Translations under genes and position numbers: made by a program | Assembly: GCA_023376005.1 (NCBI GenBank) | Contig: CM042145.1 | Location: 101,954,591 to 102,018,590 of the forward strand | Origin: Doryteuthis pealeii | Lineage: Eukaryota > Mollusca > Cephalopoda > Myopsida > Loliginidae | Length of the DNA stretch: 64,000 nucleotides | Direction: 5' to 3' | Notes under the pieces: model-generated | Database searches by the model: none | The model's input: only the letters and a program-made list of their open reading frames with translations | What the model was told of the DNA's origin: nothing | Shown here: positions 19,634-30,539 of the stretch, piece after piece | Position numbering within the stretch: position 1 is the first letter of the stretch | Layout: each line of letters starts with the position of its first letter

Positions 19634-20013
19634 TCATGTAATGAACAACCTTTTAAGACCAATTTTTCACCCCCCAAAAAGGGGGTTGTTTATTACACAA
19701 GATATGTTTTTGAAACTTAAAGATTACTTTATTTCTGGGTCTAACCTTGCTGTAACTTAGAGCCAAAGTGTCCCTGCATTGCCTATACCTAAACTAAGAC
19801 TATTAGTTAAGATAATACATTTTTTATTTAACTTTGTTTTCTATTCATAACACCTGTGAATATCATATGAACAAAGATACTGAAATTTTCATCCAAGTAA
19901 ACACAGTTGGCTACATCAAGGTCTAATCTACATTATTTAATTATGGTATTGCATTGATTTTGATTGTATTACAGTAGTTTTCAAAGTTTAAATAACTATT
20001 TGAATGTTTTCTT

Positions 20014-20236
20014 GGACCATATGACCTTTAGGCACCCCTTTTTGATCTCGATTAAGAAAGGACATGTTTTTCATTTACACCGTCAATATCCGGTTGTTTT
20101 AACAGATGATTTTTAGATTTTTTTTTTAAATTATAAAACTAACCCCTAACCAACAACCAGATATTGACGGTGTAAATGAAAAACATGTCCTTTCTTAATC
20201 GAGGTCAAAAAGGGGTGCCTAAAGGTAATATGGTCC
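20014..20236. mobile_element. MITE with 8-bp target duplication, copy 1
   Basis: A palindromic element starting GGACCATATGACC and ending GGTAATATGGTCC. The arms share TAGGCACCCCTTTTTGATCT and AAGAAAGGACATGTTTTTCA with their complements. Flanks GTTTTCTT/GTTTTCTC (seven of eight match). The loop holds CTAACCCCTAACC, resembling telomere repeats. Copies 2 and 3 are 37009-37248 and 59739-59972. Eight-base duplications occur in hAT and P-type superfamilies; the ends do not match either plainly. Confidence 0.8.
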
Positions 20237-20583
20237 GTTTTCTCTTTATGTTATTGGATGCTGGAGAAATATTTTTATAGGCTAGCATAGCCAAAAGTTT
20301 AGAGTTGTTCATTCCAGGCCATTATATGATAGCACCTTTTTGTGGCTAAAAATTAGGGTTCCAATTACATAAGTCAATTGTGGTCATAAGTGTGGGTTGT
20401 TGTAAATTGCAGATTATCTCTAATGAATGCTCTAGAATTAGCTTACGAATATATCACATTAAATGTCACTCTTTAGTTGTATGGACATTATTGGAGAAAT
20501 ACTTTTATAACATAGCCAAGAATTTAGGGTCATTCACAGCATGCAATATATGATAAAAACACTTTTTTTGTTGCTAAGAATTA

Positions 20584-21533
20584 GGAGTCTTTACTATATA
20601 GAGTCTTTACTATATAGTCTTGCTAAGTCTTTACTATATAGTCTTTACTATATAGTCTTGCTAGTCTTTAGTCTATATAGTCTTTAAGTCTTACTATATA
20701 GTCTTGCTAAGTCTTTACTATATAGTCTTGCTAAGTCTTTACTATATAGTCTATATAAGTCTTGCTAAATCTTTACTATATAGTCTTTAGTCTTTACTAT
20801 ATAGTCTTGCTAAGTCTTTACTATATAGTCTTGCTAAGTCTTTACTATATAGTCTTTACTATATAGTCTTGCTAAGTCTTTACTATTATAATCTTTACTA
20901 TATAGTCTTGCTAAGTCTTTACTATATAGTCTTGCTAAGTCTTACTATATAGTCTTGCTAGTCTTTATATAGTCTTGCTAAGTCTTTACTATATAGTCTT
21001 TACTATATAGTCTTGCTAAGTCTTTACTATATAATCTTTACTATATAGTCTTGCTAAGTCTTTACTATATAGTCTTGCTAAGTCTTTACTATATAGTCTT
21101 GCTAATATAGTCTTGCTAGTCTTTACTATATAGTCTTGCTAAGTCTTTACTATTAGTCTTTTACTATAGTCTTGCTAAAGTCTTTACTATATAGTCTTGC
21201 TAAGTCTTTACTATATAGTCTTGCTAGTCTTTACTATATAGTCTTTACTATATGTCTTGCTAAAGTCTTTACTATATAGTCTTGCTAAGTCTTTACTATA
21301 TAGTCTTGCTAAGTCTTTACTATATAGTAAGCTAAGTCTTTACTTATAGTCTTTACTATATAGTCTTACTATATAGTCTTGCTAAGTCTTTACTATATAG
21401 TCTTGCTAAGTCTTTACTATATAGTCTTTACTATATAGTCTTTACAAGTCTTTACTATATAGTCTTTGTAAGTCTTTACTGTATAGTCTTTGTAAGTCTT
21501 TACTATATAGTCTTGCTAAGTCTTTACTATATA
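20584..21533. repeat. Complex tandem array, unit about 24 bp
   Basis: About 950 bp built from TCTTTACTATATAGTCTTGCTAAG and shorter TCTTTACTATATAG modules in irregular order, with small indels. The seed GCTAAGAATTAGGAGTC precedes it, so it may have grown from local sequence. Confidence 0.9.
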
Positions 21534-22145
21534 GTCATTCATTATTCCAGTAGTTACTTCCAGGTGCATTCTAGACAGGTACGTCTCTGTTATCTGGTGA
21601 GAAGAGTGAGTAAACACCAGCATAAAAAAACAAAAACAAAAAAAACAGGAGCTGGAAAAGAGCGGACAAGCTCAAGGGAAGCCAACGACCATCCACACTG
21701 ACAGTAGTAAGATTGGGGTACTTACTACACACATAAACCCCCCAAATTGGTTAGATGCAGCTCCTTGGCCCTGGTTGTCAACCTATCTAGGACAAGGAAG
21801 AGTCTGTTATAAAACTACCGCTGCTGAGCGGCTTTACATGATCCCGAAGAAAAGGCTAGAGGAGTAAACCCTGAACACAAATCTGGAGGTGGAGTCCCTA
21901 AGGTGGAGTAATGCTGAATTTCTGTGCTACACAGCAACTCCTGCGACACTCCCGTTGCCAAACTGCATTGGTTTCTTACCTTTCCTTTGGACCAGTGTAG
22001 AGAGGGGAGATCTGCTGCTTGGGCAACAACACATCCTCCACATCAACCTGCCCAGGGTACATAGTTTTAAAAAAAAATATATTTTGGACACTATGTCATC
22101 GTCTTTTGCAGACAGAAGGATCCCAACAATAACAGAGTTCTAAGG
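21534..22145. other. Unclassified GC-richer stretch
   Basis: Unlike its AT-rich neighbours, it contains coding-like but frame-broken sequence (GAGCTGGAAAAGAGCGGAC, CTCCTTGGCCCTGG, ACTACCGCTGCTGAGCGG). The 84-codon open frame at 21889-22143 has no recognisable motif. A decayed LINE or unknown repeat is likely; I could not identify it. Confidence 0.3.
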
Positions 22146-22149
22146 GTTA

Positions 22150-22408
22150 AGATTAAACTACATCTAGTGATGAAATTCCAATTCTGGAGCTCTGGAGAGT
22201 GTGGAGTACTCCTTTATCATCATTATTCCCTGGCCCACTCTAACCCAGAGTGGTAGTACCTGTTAGGGTTCCATCTATGGGTTGAATAAAAAAATTGAGT
22301 TTGAAAAAAAAATTGAATGCCCAACAAGAATGAATAAAACAAAATGTCTTCAGCATAAAATTACCCAATAAGGGTTGAGATGCCATAAAATCCACCCTAG
22401 CAACCAAT
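22150..22408 (+). repeat. SINE-C, nearly full length
   Basis: Runs through the 5' body (ATTCTGGAGCTCTGGAGAGT), CAGAGTGGTAGTACCTGTTA, TCCATCTATGGG, CAAGAATGAATAAAACAAAA and the tail CAGCATAAAATTACCCAAT ... GAGATGCCATAAAATCC. A good reference copy. Confidence 0.8.
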
Positions 22409-22487
22409 AATTTCTTGCCAATTTCTGCTCTCAGGAGGTCCTTTGCACAGCATCCATTATCCATGCAGAGTTGGTCATGCACATGCA

Positions 22488-24723
22488 TATTGATATCGAA
22501 AGTAATGAGTGAACGGACTTGTAAGTCTACATATGAGTATTGATATCGAAAGTAATGAGTGGACGGACTTGTAAGTCTACATATGAGTATTGATATCGAA
22601 AGTAATGAGTGGACGGACTTGTAAGTCTACATATGAGTATTGATATCGAAAGTAATGAGTGGACGGACTTGTAAGTCTACATATGAGTATTGATATCGAA
22701 AGTAATGAGTGGACGGACTTGTAAGTCTACATATGAGTATTGATATCGAAAGTAATGAGTGGACGGACTTGTAAGTCTACATATGAGTATTGATATCGAA
22801 AGTAATGAGTGGACGGACTTGTAAGTCTACATATGAGTATTGATATCGAAAGTAATGAGTGGACGGACTTGTAAGTCTACATATGAGTATTGATATCGAA
22901 AGTAATGAGTGGACGGACTTGTAAGTCTACATATGAGTATTGATATCGAAAGTAATGAGTGGACGGACTTGTAAGTCTACATATGAGTATTGATATCGAA
23001 AGTAATGAGTGGACGGACTTGTAAGTCTACATATGAGTATTGATATCGAAAGTAATGAGTGGACGGACTTGTAAGTCTACATATGAGTATTGATATCGAA
23101 AGTAATGAGTGGACGGACTTGTAAGTCTACATATGAGTATTGATATCGAAAGTAATGAGTGGACGGACTTGTAAGTCTACATATGAGTATTGATATCGAA
23201 AGTAATGAGTGGACGGACTTGTAAGTCTACATATGAGTATTGATATCGAAAGTAATGAGTGGACGGACTTGTAAGTCTACATATGAGTATTGATATCGAA
23301 AAGTAATGAGTGGACGGACTTGTAAGTCTACATATGAGTATTGATATCGAAAGTAATGAGTGGACGGACTTGTAAGTCTACATATGAGTATTGATATCGA
23401 AGTAATGAGTGGACGGACTTGTAAGTCTACATATGAGTATTGATATCGAAAGTAATGAGTGGACGGACTTGTAAGTCTACATATGAGTATTGATATCGAA
23501 AGTAATGAGTGGACGGACTTGTAAGTCTACATATGAGTATTGATATCGAAAGTAATGAGTGGACGGACTTGTAAGTCTACATATGAGTATTGATATCGAA
23601 AGTAATGAGTGGACGGACTTGTAAGTCTACATATGAGTATTGATATCGAAAGTAATGAGTAATGAGTGGACGGACTTGTAAGTCTACATATGAGTATTGA
23701 TATCGAAAGTAATGAGTGGACGGACTTGTAAGTCTACATATGAGTATTGATATCGAAAGTAATGAGTGGACGGACTTGTAAGTCTACATATGAGTATTGA
23801 TATCGAAAGTAATGATGGACGGACTTGTAAGTCTACATATGAGTATTGATATCGAAAGTAATGAGTGGACGGACTTGTAAGTCTACATATGAGTATTGAT
23901 ATCGAAAGTAATGAGTGGACGGACTTGTAAGTCTACATATGAGTATTGATATCGAAAGTAATGAGTGGACGGACTTGTAAGTCTACATATGAGTATTGAT
24001 ATCGAAAGTAATGAGTGGACGGACTTGTAAGTCTACATATGAGTATTGATATCGAAAGTAATGAGTGGACGGACTTGTAAGTCTACATATGAGTATTGAT
24101 ATCGAAAGTAATGAGTGGACGGACTTGTAAGTCTACATATGAGTATTGATATCGAAAGTAATGAGTGGACGGACTTGTAAGTCTACATATGAGTATTGAT
24201 ATCGAAAGTAATGAGTGGACGGACTTGTAAGTCTACATATGAGTATTGATATCGAAAGTAATGAGTGGACGGACTTGTAAGTCTACATATGAGTATTGAT
24301 ATCGAAAGTAATGAGTGGACGGACTTGTAAGTCTACATATGAGTATTGATATCGAAAGTAATGAGTGGACGGACTTGTAAGTCTACATATGAGTATTGAT
24401 ATCGAAAGTAATGAGTGGACGGACTTGTAAGTCTACATATGAGTATTGATATCGAAAGTAATGAGTGACGGACTTGTAAGTCTACATATGAGTATTGATA
24501 TCGAAAGTAATGAGTGACTTGTAAGGTAACATATGAGTATTGATATCGAAAGTAATGAGTGGACGGACTTGTAAGTCTACATATGAGTATTGATATCGAA
24601 AGTAATGAGTGGACGGACTCGTAAGTCTACATATGAGTATTGATATCGAAAGTAATGAGTGGACGGACTCGTAAGTCTACATATGAGTATTGATATCGAA
24701 AGTAATGAATGAACGGACTTGTG
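22488..24723. repeat. 50-bp satellite, about 44 units
   Basis: Unit in order: TATTGATATCGAAAGTAATG, AGTGGACGGACTTGTAAGTC, TACATATGAG. Period is exactly 50 bp over most of the array. Only a few units differ (indels near 23295, 23400, 23655, 23812, 24468, 24515; CTCGTAAG near 24620 and 24670). The first and last units share the variant GTGAACGGAC/GAATGAACGGAC. Each unit has three short palindromes: GATATC, GACTT-GT-AAGTC and CATATG. There is no coding potential. Confidence 0.97.
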
Positions 24724-25033
24724 TGAGTACTGGATGTACTAAAAAGTACAACCCAGGAAAATGGATAAATTTCATATCAGTAGTTAATGTTTGAACAAAT
24801 GCTGATTTGCAAAACAGACAGGCCTGTCACTTACACAGGGACATAACATCATTTTCTATCCTCATTGGCCTTGTGCCAGACTAAGCTCAGGTTAGTAAAT
24901 GAGTTCTGAATATAATTTAGGTTTGAATTTAGAATTTTTAATTCTCCCCGGTAAATCTGAGCTTGTCAAAGGAGAATACGTCTTAATTTGGTCATTTGGA
25001 CTCATTTCTGTGGAATTCATCATTTTCAGTATT
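24724..25033. other. Non-repetitive spacer
   Basis: Nothing recognised between the satellite and the LTR-like units, apart from a 15-base SINE-E-like snippet (TTGTGCCAGACTAAG) near 24870. Confidence 0.4.
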
Positions 25034-26110
25034 TGTTACATAATTTATAAGCAGCTTATAAATTATGAACGTACCTGTAGTTAGAATATTTTGAATTAGG
25101 GTCCATTAGATTTAGAATGATGGGGTCCATGGAAAGTTGCTTGACAGTTGTTGACGGGTTATAACCTTGACTCCTTGAAAGCGAGCGATTGGACGCTGTG
25201 AGAATAAGTTTTAGTTTGTTAGATGCGATGCAGATTTCAGAGTGGGTGGGCCTGTAAGTCGCTGCTCTGATGTCGTTTCACACCGCGGTGGATGATCACG
25301 GGCTGGATTCTGGAAATAAAGCTTGATCAAGAAAACAACTAAGTCTTGTTTGTTAATTGAATATTAAAAACAATGACCAGCCCAGCACAAAGAAAAAATG
25401 AACCCCAGCAGAAGCCCTGAAGAGAAGTAAGCCCTACAAGATGAACATGGCGGCCAGACGAGTTAGCAGAAACCAGTAGAAGCAGAAGTGTAACAAGTAA
25501 GATCATCATCATCTATTTATCTCTCTGTCTATCTCTCTCTCTTTGTCTGTCTGTCTGTCTCTATTATATACCCAACATATTATGTAGGTACCTATGAGTA
25601 GTTAGATTTACAATGACGGGGTCCATGGAAAGTTACCTGACAGTTGTTGATGGGTAATAACCTTAATCCATAGAAGGCGCGCGGCTGGGCGGCGTGAGAA
25701 TACATTTTAGTTTAGTTGAGATGCAACGCAGATTTCAGAGTGGGTGGACCTGTAGGTCACCGCTCTGATGTCGTTTCTCCCCTGGCGGTGGAATCAAATT
25801 GAAAGGGTTGCGAAATAAAGCTTGATCAAGAAAACAACTAAGTCTTGATTGTTAATTGAATATTAAAACAAGCAATGTCCATCCCAGCACAAAGAAGAAT
25901 GAACCCCAGCAGAAGCCCTGAAGAGAAGTAAGCCCGACAAGATGAACATGGCGGCCAGATGAGTTAGCAAAAACCAGTAGAAGCAGAAGTGTAACAAGTA
26001 AGACCATCATCATCTATTTATCTCTCTGTCTATCTCTCTCTCTTTGTCTGTCTGTCTCTCTCTCTCTCTCTCTATACCCAACATATTATGTAGGTATATA
26101 TGAGTATACA
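25034..26110 (+). mobile_element. Tandem LTR-like units (LTR-B): LTR-internal-LTR-internal-partial LTR
   Basis: First terminal unit 25034-25370 begins TGTTACATAATT and ends near ATTAAAAACA, with AATAAAG (polyadenylation signal) then AAGTCTTGTTTGTTAATT. A short internal part to about 25561 carries GAACATGGCGGCCAGA and a GTAAGATCATCATC junction. The pattern repeats at 25562-25870 and 25871-26063, and a third LTR start follows. The unit is too small to encode gag or pol, like a TRIM-type element. No tRNA primer site beginning TGG was found, so the LTR call is provisional. Confidence 0.55.
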
Positions 26111-26277
26111 ACATATTTAACTACATTCCCTTAAGTGTACTATACTACATGTGATTATCTTATCATTTTTATTTTTTATCTAATATCTTAATAACCACCT
26201 TATTCAACAATCACCTTGATAATTTTAATATCTAATATCATGTTGATAATAAACTTATTTTAATAATCTCTTAAATT

Positions 26278-26625
26278 GTTACATAATTATTAGATTCTTA
26301 ATATTTATGTACAGTAGTGTAGAAATCAAAATGGCTGTTATAAGTTGCAGCCCACGGCCTTGAAGGATGAGTGACAAGGCTTGACCTCATCCTGATCCTT
26401 TCCGGTGGATACCGTGAGAATCGGTGGAGGAGACCCTCTTCCAGTTTAGATTAGAAATAGATTTTAGTCAGTCGGCCAGAAACCACGACGGTGGTGAGTC
26501 GTGTATTGCACACTCCAACTCGATCTGCGCAGGTAGTCTGGTGGGGGTTTTCGAAATAAATATGATCTAAGTTAAATTGAAGTCTTGTGTTATTATCTAA
26601 AAACTACCAATGACACAGGACTTCT
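26278..26625 (+). mobile_element. Diverged LTR-B-like unit
   Basis: Starts TGTTACATAATTATTAG and ends around GAAATAAATATGATC, GAAGTCTTGTGTTATT and CTAAAAACTACC. Same order of signals as the previous units, with a different middle. Confidence 0.5.
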
Positions 26626-26831
26626 GATAAAGAGAAATCCCCAATGGAAGACCAAACATGAAGTCCCCAAGTGATGCTAGAAAGATGTTAGAAGAAGACG
26701 TAAGATAGAAAAGACGTCAGAAGAAGAATAGAAGTAAGTAAAGAAGGGTATACAACAAAATCACCTCTGTCCCACTGATTATGCACATCTCATATCTTTA
26801 AAGCATTAGGACTGTTAGAAACTTCAACAAA

Positions 26832-27905
26832 TCTTATTATAATGGAGATTAGGTGTCTGTCTGTCTGTCTGTCTGCCTGTCTGTCTGTAACCGAAACTAG
26901 GTCACTGCTTATGTCAGAATACCTCAGGAATTGTCTAAGTTTATCAATGAGTATTTAATTTATAGTGAAAATCATTAACACAGAATAAATCTTATTTATT
27001 AACAAGGTCTCTATGAAAATCTGAGTTAGATTTGCCTCAAAACAGCCCATATAAATGCATTTCATCATCATCATCATCATCATGTTGTGCAATTAGCACG
27101 GATATCTTGTGCAGGTCCCATCTAGCTTATTCTCAAGGCACTTCGTTAGGGTCCAGGTCGTGCAGCCATACAGCAGTACTGATATAACCACAGCCTGGAA
27201 TTGTTGCTTTAACTTGTCAGTGAGATCGGATTTCCATATGACCGATAATTTGTTTGTGGCTGCCCATGCCTTAATCCTGCAATGTGTGTTATATATCACT
27301 AAGAAATAAAGGTTTACATAATGCATGATGTGGATAATTTGCAAACTGGTTTTTAATAAAATCAAGCGTAATAAATGATTACTTAGCATTATTGATCTCT
27401 AATATTATTGTTTTATTCTCTAATGTATCAAAATTAATCTTATGAATGATTTTAATAAGAAACCAATTAGAATATTAATACTTGTGTTCCTTAATTGTAC
27501 GGCTGTTATTATCTTGCAAAACTCTTCTGGTTAAAATTCTTATTTCATATGAGTGTTGTTGCCTCAGATAAATAATGGACCATTCCGTTGTTATTATAAA
27601 GAAAGAAAGGGAAGAAAAAGGATAAGCTACACAGAAAAATATAAGAAAGAAAGAAAGAAAGAAAAAAAGAGAGAGTATGGGAAAGATAGAGTGGGTGGGG
27701 GAGTATGCAGAAGCGATAACACTAATCTGTTTGAATCGAACATAATGAAAAGAATGAAAGAAAGAAAAAAAAATAGTGAGAAAGAGAGTTAAATCAAGAT
27801 TATTATACTTTTTACATATTGAACTATTTGCAATAGCTCTTAAGTAAACATAACAAACGTAATGATTAAAATATCATACTGTGGTATATCCACAGGTCCT
27901 GCTAG
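26832..27905 (+). mobile_element. Full-length non-autonomous Helitron (plus strand)
   Basis: Begins TCTTATTATAATGGAGATT, the same 5' end as the minus-strand Helitrons in this window. Ends with hairpin CTGTGG-TATAT-CCACAG, six spacer bases and CTAG, inserted between A (26831) and T (27906). At 1,074 bp it is longer than its relatives. The 3' hairpin sequence differs while the 5' end is shared. The interior holds a LINE fragment, a (CAT)n tract and AAGAAAGAAAG-rich sequence. Confidence 0.75.
27093..27312 (-). pseudogene. LINE reverse transcriptase fragment inside a Helitron
   Basis: Minus-strand frame: WKSDLTDKLKQQF, then VVISVLLYGCTTWTLTK and ENKLDGTCTR. This is the conserved 'LLYG(C)xTWTLTK' region just after the palm of many non-LTR retrotransposon reverse transcriptases. 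The frame is open here but fragmentary: no YxDD motif and no endonuclease. It is carried within the Helitron boundaries. Confidence 0.75.
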
Positions 27906-28340
27906 TTAAATATATTTCATTACATTAAAACTTAAATACTTAAGCCCGGTGCGGGGGTTGGTGGATGTTGAAGCGCATATTCTTGCTAGTATTTCTAATA
28001 TTAAATTTTTTGATGAATGTGTTCAAGAGGCTTGCCAGAATGTGCTCCATCCGCTGTAATATGTTTGATGAAAAGTGAGCAATACGTTTGCCTTAGTGCA
28101 GTGTTCTTTGGTCTTGGGGGTTGGATAAGAAGAGATGGTACTGTCTGCTGTTAAGTATGCTGTATATAAATCATTCTCACACAGCAGATCAGCTTTTAGG
28201 ATGGGCAGAACAGTTTGTCCAGAAAAAAAAAAAAGAAGAATTTTGCAGTTTTCTGGTCGGCTGACAGATGTGTATCATGATTGTAATTTTGTAGGTAATA
28301 AAAAAAAAGTTAATGGATGATCAGTTGCTGGAAAATACAG
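27906..28340 (+). other. Unidentified stretch with a short coding-like tract
   Basis: 27958-28058 translates as VDVEAHILASISNIKFFDEC and onward to a stop, with codon-like composition. The following frame is broken. It may be a remnant of a transposon or gene. I do not recognise it, and it has no second copy in the window. Confidence 0.25.
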
Positions 28341-28346
28341 TGGGAA

Positions 28347-28586
28347 GGGTCGGTTTAGCTCAGTCAGTAGAGCATCTGACATGAAACCACAAGGTTCCAG
28401 GTTCAATACCAGCCCTCGCCAACTCAGTGTATGAGTAGCACAAGGATCTGTGCAGTAAAGTGAGGAGGCTGATGGTATGTGACGCAAAAACAATCTCCTT
28501 AGCTCTAGCGCTAGTGAAAAGGGGATAGACTCCCTCGCTGTCTGGCTGATACCGACATTAGGCCACTCAACAACTTTACTTTACCT
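28347..28586 (+). repeat. SINE-A, tRNA-like head
   Basis: Head TTTAGCTCAGTCAGTAGAG and B box GGTTCAATACC. Body CAACTCAGTGTATGAGTAGC, CTAGCGCTAGTGAAAAGGGG and GGCTGATACCGACATTAGG. Ends CAACTTTACTTTACC. It is full length with a small deletion near 28480. Confidence 0.8.
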
Positions 28587-29143
28587 GTATTAATTAGGGG
28601 CCAGTCTAGCTTAGACGGTAGAGCATATGGGGTTACAAGAGGTTTTGGTGTTTTAAAGGTAGCTGGATATTCTTGTTGCGTGTTCTTAAGGTTTTTGCTT
28701 TTCATCCCATCTCATTTGGTTGTCATGCTGAAAAGGAGGGGATTCAAGGAATGAAAAAAAAAGAGACAAAGGCAGAAGGTGGTTTTATGACTTAGGCTTT
28801 ATTCCCGGTCATAAAAAAACAATCTCCTTAGCTCTAGCGCTAGTGAAAAGGGGATAGACTCCCTCGCTGTCTGGCTGATACCGACATTAGGCCACTCAAC
28901 AACTTTACTTTACCTGTATTAATTAGGGGCCAGTCTAGCTTAGACGGTAGAGCATATGGGGTTACAAGAGGTTTTGGTGTTTTAAAGGTAGCTGGATATT
29001 CTTGTTGCGTGTTCTTAAGGTTTTTGCTTTTCATCCCATCTCATTTGGTTGTCATGCTGAAAAGGAGGGGATTCAAGGAATGAAAAAAAAAGAGACAAAG
29101 GCAGAAGGTGGTTTTATGACTTAGGCTTTATTCCCGGTCATAG
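28486..29143. repeat. 329-bp tandem duplication
   Basis: 28486-28814 is repeated at 28815-29143 without a difference that I could find; both encode the same 64-codon shadow frame. The unit contains the SINE-A 3' half, another tRNA-like start (GTCTAGCTTAGACGGTAGAG) and part of LTR-C. Confidence 0.85.
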
Positions 29144-29344
29144 TCGCCCATGGCAAGGAGATATCCCCCTGGCTGAGGAAGCAACTACACACAGTTAAGG
29201 TCTCAACTCGAATAACCGAGAGATTTTCTTGGGGTAGGAAGTGGGTCCTTTTTCTCGCACATGCACGGAGGGTTCTTCCAGTGAAGGCTAATGGGAGTTT
29301 ATTTTTTTTATTCTAATTTTATTTTTATTTTAAGCTCCACAACA
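29090..29344 (-). mobile_element. LTR-like repeat (LTR-C)
   Basis: Minus strand starts TGTTGTGGAGC (29344). It passes CACATGCGAG-type sequence and GAGTTGAGACC, and reaches GGGAATAAAGCC (polyadenylation signal), then CATAAAACCACC. A related partial copy is at 29795-29945. No target duplication was found. The first part of the right copy is duplicated in the 329-bp repeat. Confidence 0.45.
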
Positions 29345-29794
29345 CTCCCCCACCTAAGAACGGAGCTCTGTAGGGTTGTATATATGGAAAGTTAATTTCT
29401 TGTAGGGTGTGTGAGTGTATGTTACTTTTGGTAATTTTGGTTTTGTTTGTTGGTTCGTTGGTCAGTTGGTATTTTTTTAATCTTTTCTTTGGTACAAAGG
29501 ATTTTTTTGAGCTGTTGTAACTGTCCTTCACAAAGAAGGGTTATTATCCAATTCTTTCGTCTCCAATTCAGTTTTTTCTTTTTTTTTTTTTTTGTGTTTG
29601 GTCAGGTTGTCATGACGGAGAATTATGGCTGAATTTTTATTTAATCGCTTGCATGCATTTTGCATGGGGACGAACTTAAAATTTGGACATTTTGCATCTC
29701 CTGTCTTTTGATGCACAATTTATAGTGGAACAAAAAGGGGCATGACATAGTTGGCCATTTGCTGGAATTAAATCACCTGCTAGGTTGACTTGAG
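29345..29794. other. AT-rich spacer, nothing recognised
   Basis: T-rich sequence between two LTR-C pieces. Its open frames are compositional. Confidence 0.4.
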
Positions 29795-29945
29795 TCCATT
29801 CCTGGTCATAGTCGCCCAAGGAAGCAACTACATACAGTTAAGGCCTAAACTCGAATGACCAAGAGATTTTCTGGGGGGTAGGGTGTGGGTGCTTTTTCTT
29901 GCACATATGCAGAGGGTTCTTCCGGTGAAGGCTCATTGTTATTTA
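29795..29945 (-). repeat. Partial LTR-C copy
   Basis: TGGTCATAGTCGCCCA, AGGAAGCAACTACATACAGT, GAGGGTTCTTCCGGTGAAGG match 29138-29290 in the same order. Confidence 0.55.
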
Positions 29946-30168
29946 AGACTTTGTTTATATAATTTTATTCTAATTTTATTTTAATCCCCATAAGCACCTG
30001 CCCAGGAATCATAAAATTCACCTTATTTAACAATTACCTTAATATGTTTAATGTCTACTACCTTAATAATCCCCTTATTTAATAATCACTTTGCTAGTTT
30101 TATTATGTAATTTTATTTAAAAAAAAATGAATAAACACAAGTTTTATTGACTAGTGATGTTTAATAAG

Positions 30169-30383
30169 CTGACACTGCTGTGTTTTTTGGTTTGTTTAAC
30201 AAACCTTCCTCAGGTTTGTTTAAAGAAAAAGAAATTATTAGTGAACAAAAGTCTGTGAGCCTCTGCAATCAGCCACATACCAAAAGCCGAGGCTTGCAAA
30301 CTTTTGTTCACTAATAATTTCATTTTCTTTAAACGAAGGTTCTGAGGAAAGTTAGTTAAACAAACCGAAACACTGCAGCTTGG
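30169..30383. mobile_element. Palindromic element with hammerhead-like cores in both arms
   Basis: Arms 30169-30262 and 30289-30383 are reverse complements (GTGAACAAAAGT, TTAAAGAAAATGAAATTATT and relatives). Right arm: CTGAGGA, stem of about GTTAG/CAAAC, GAAAC, ACTGCAG. Left arm, minus strand: CTGAGGA, one extra A, perfect stem GGTTTG/CAAACC, then AAAA where GAAA is expected. GAAACACTGCAG is shared with 63933-63944. Confidence 0.55.
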
Positions 30384-30389
30384 CTGTAG

Positions 30390-30532
30390 TAAAGTGAGGA
30401 GCTGACGGTATGTGTAGCGCTCCACCTCAACAAAAAATATCCTTGGTAAAGTGCCAGTGAAAAGAGGATCTCCCTCGCTATTCGGCTGATACTGACAATA
30501 GGCCACTCTGCAACTTTACTTACCTGTATTAA
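30390..30532 (+). repeat. SINE-A 3' part
   Basis: GTAAAGTGAGGAGCTGACGG, GCGCTCCACCTCA, CGGCTGATACTGACAATAGG, CAACTTTACTTACC. It is truncated exactly where the preceding palindrome ends. Confidence 0.7.
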
Positions 30533-30539
30533 CAATGAT

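Noticed and set aside
22488..24723. CRISPR array
   Set aside because: The 50-bp units are contiguous and identical with no unique spacers, and the context is eukaryotic.
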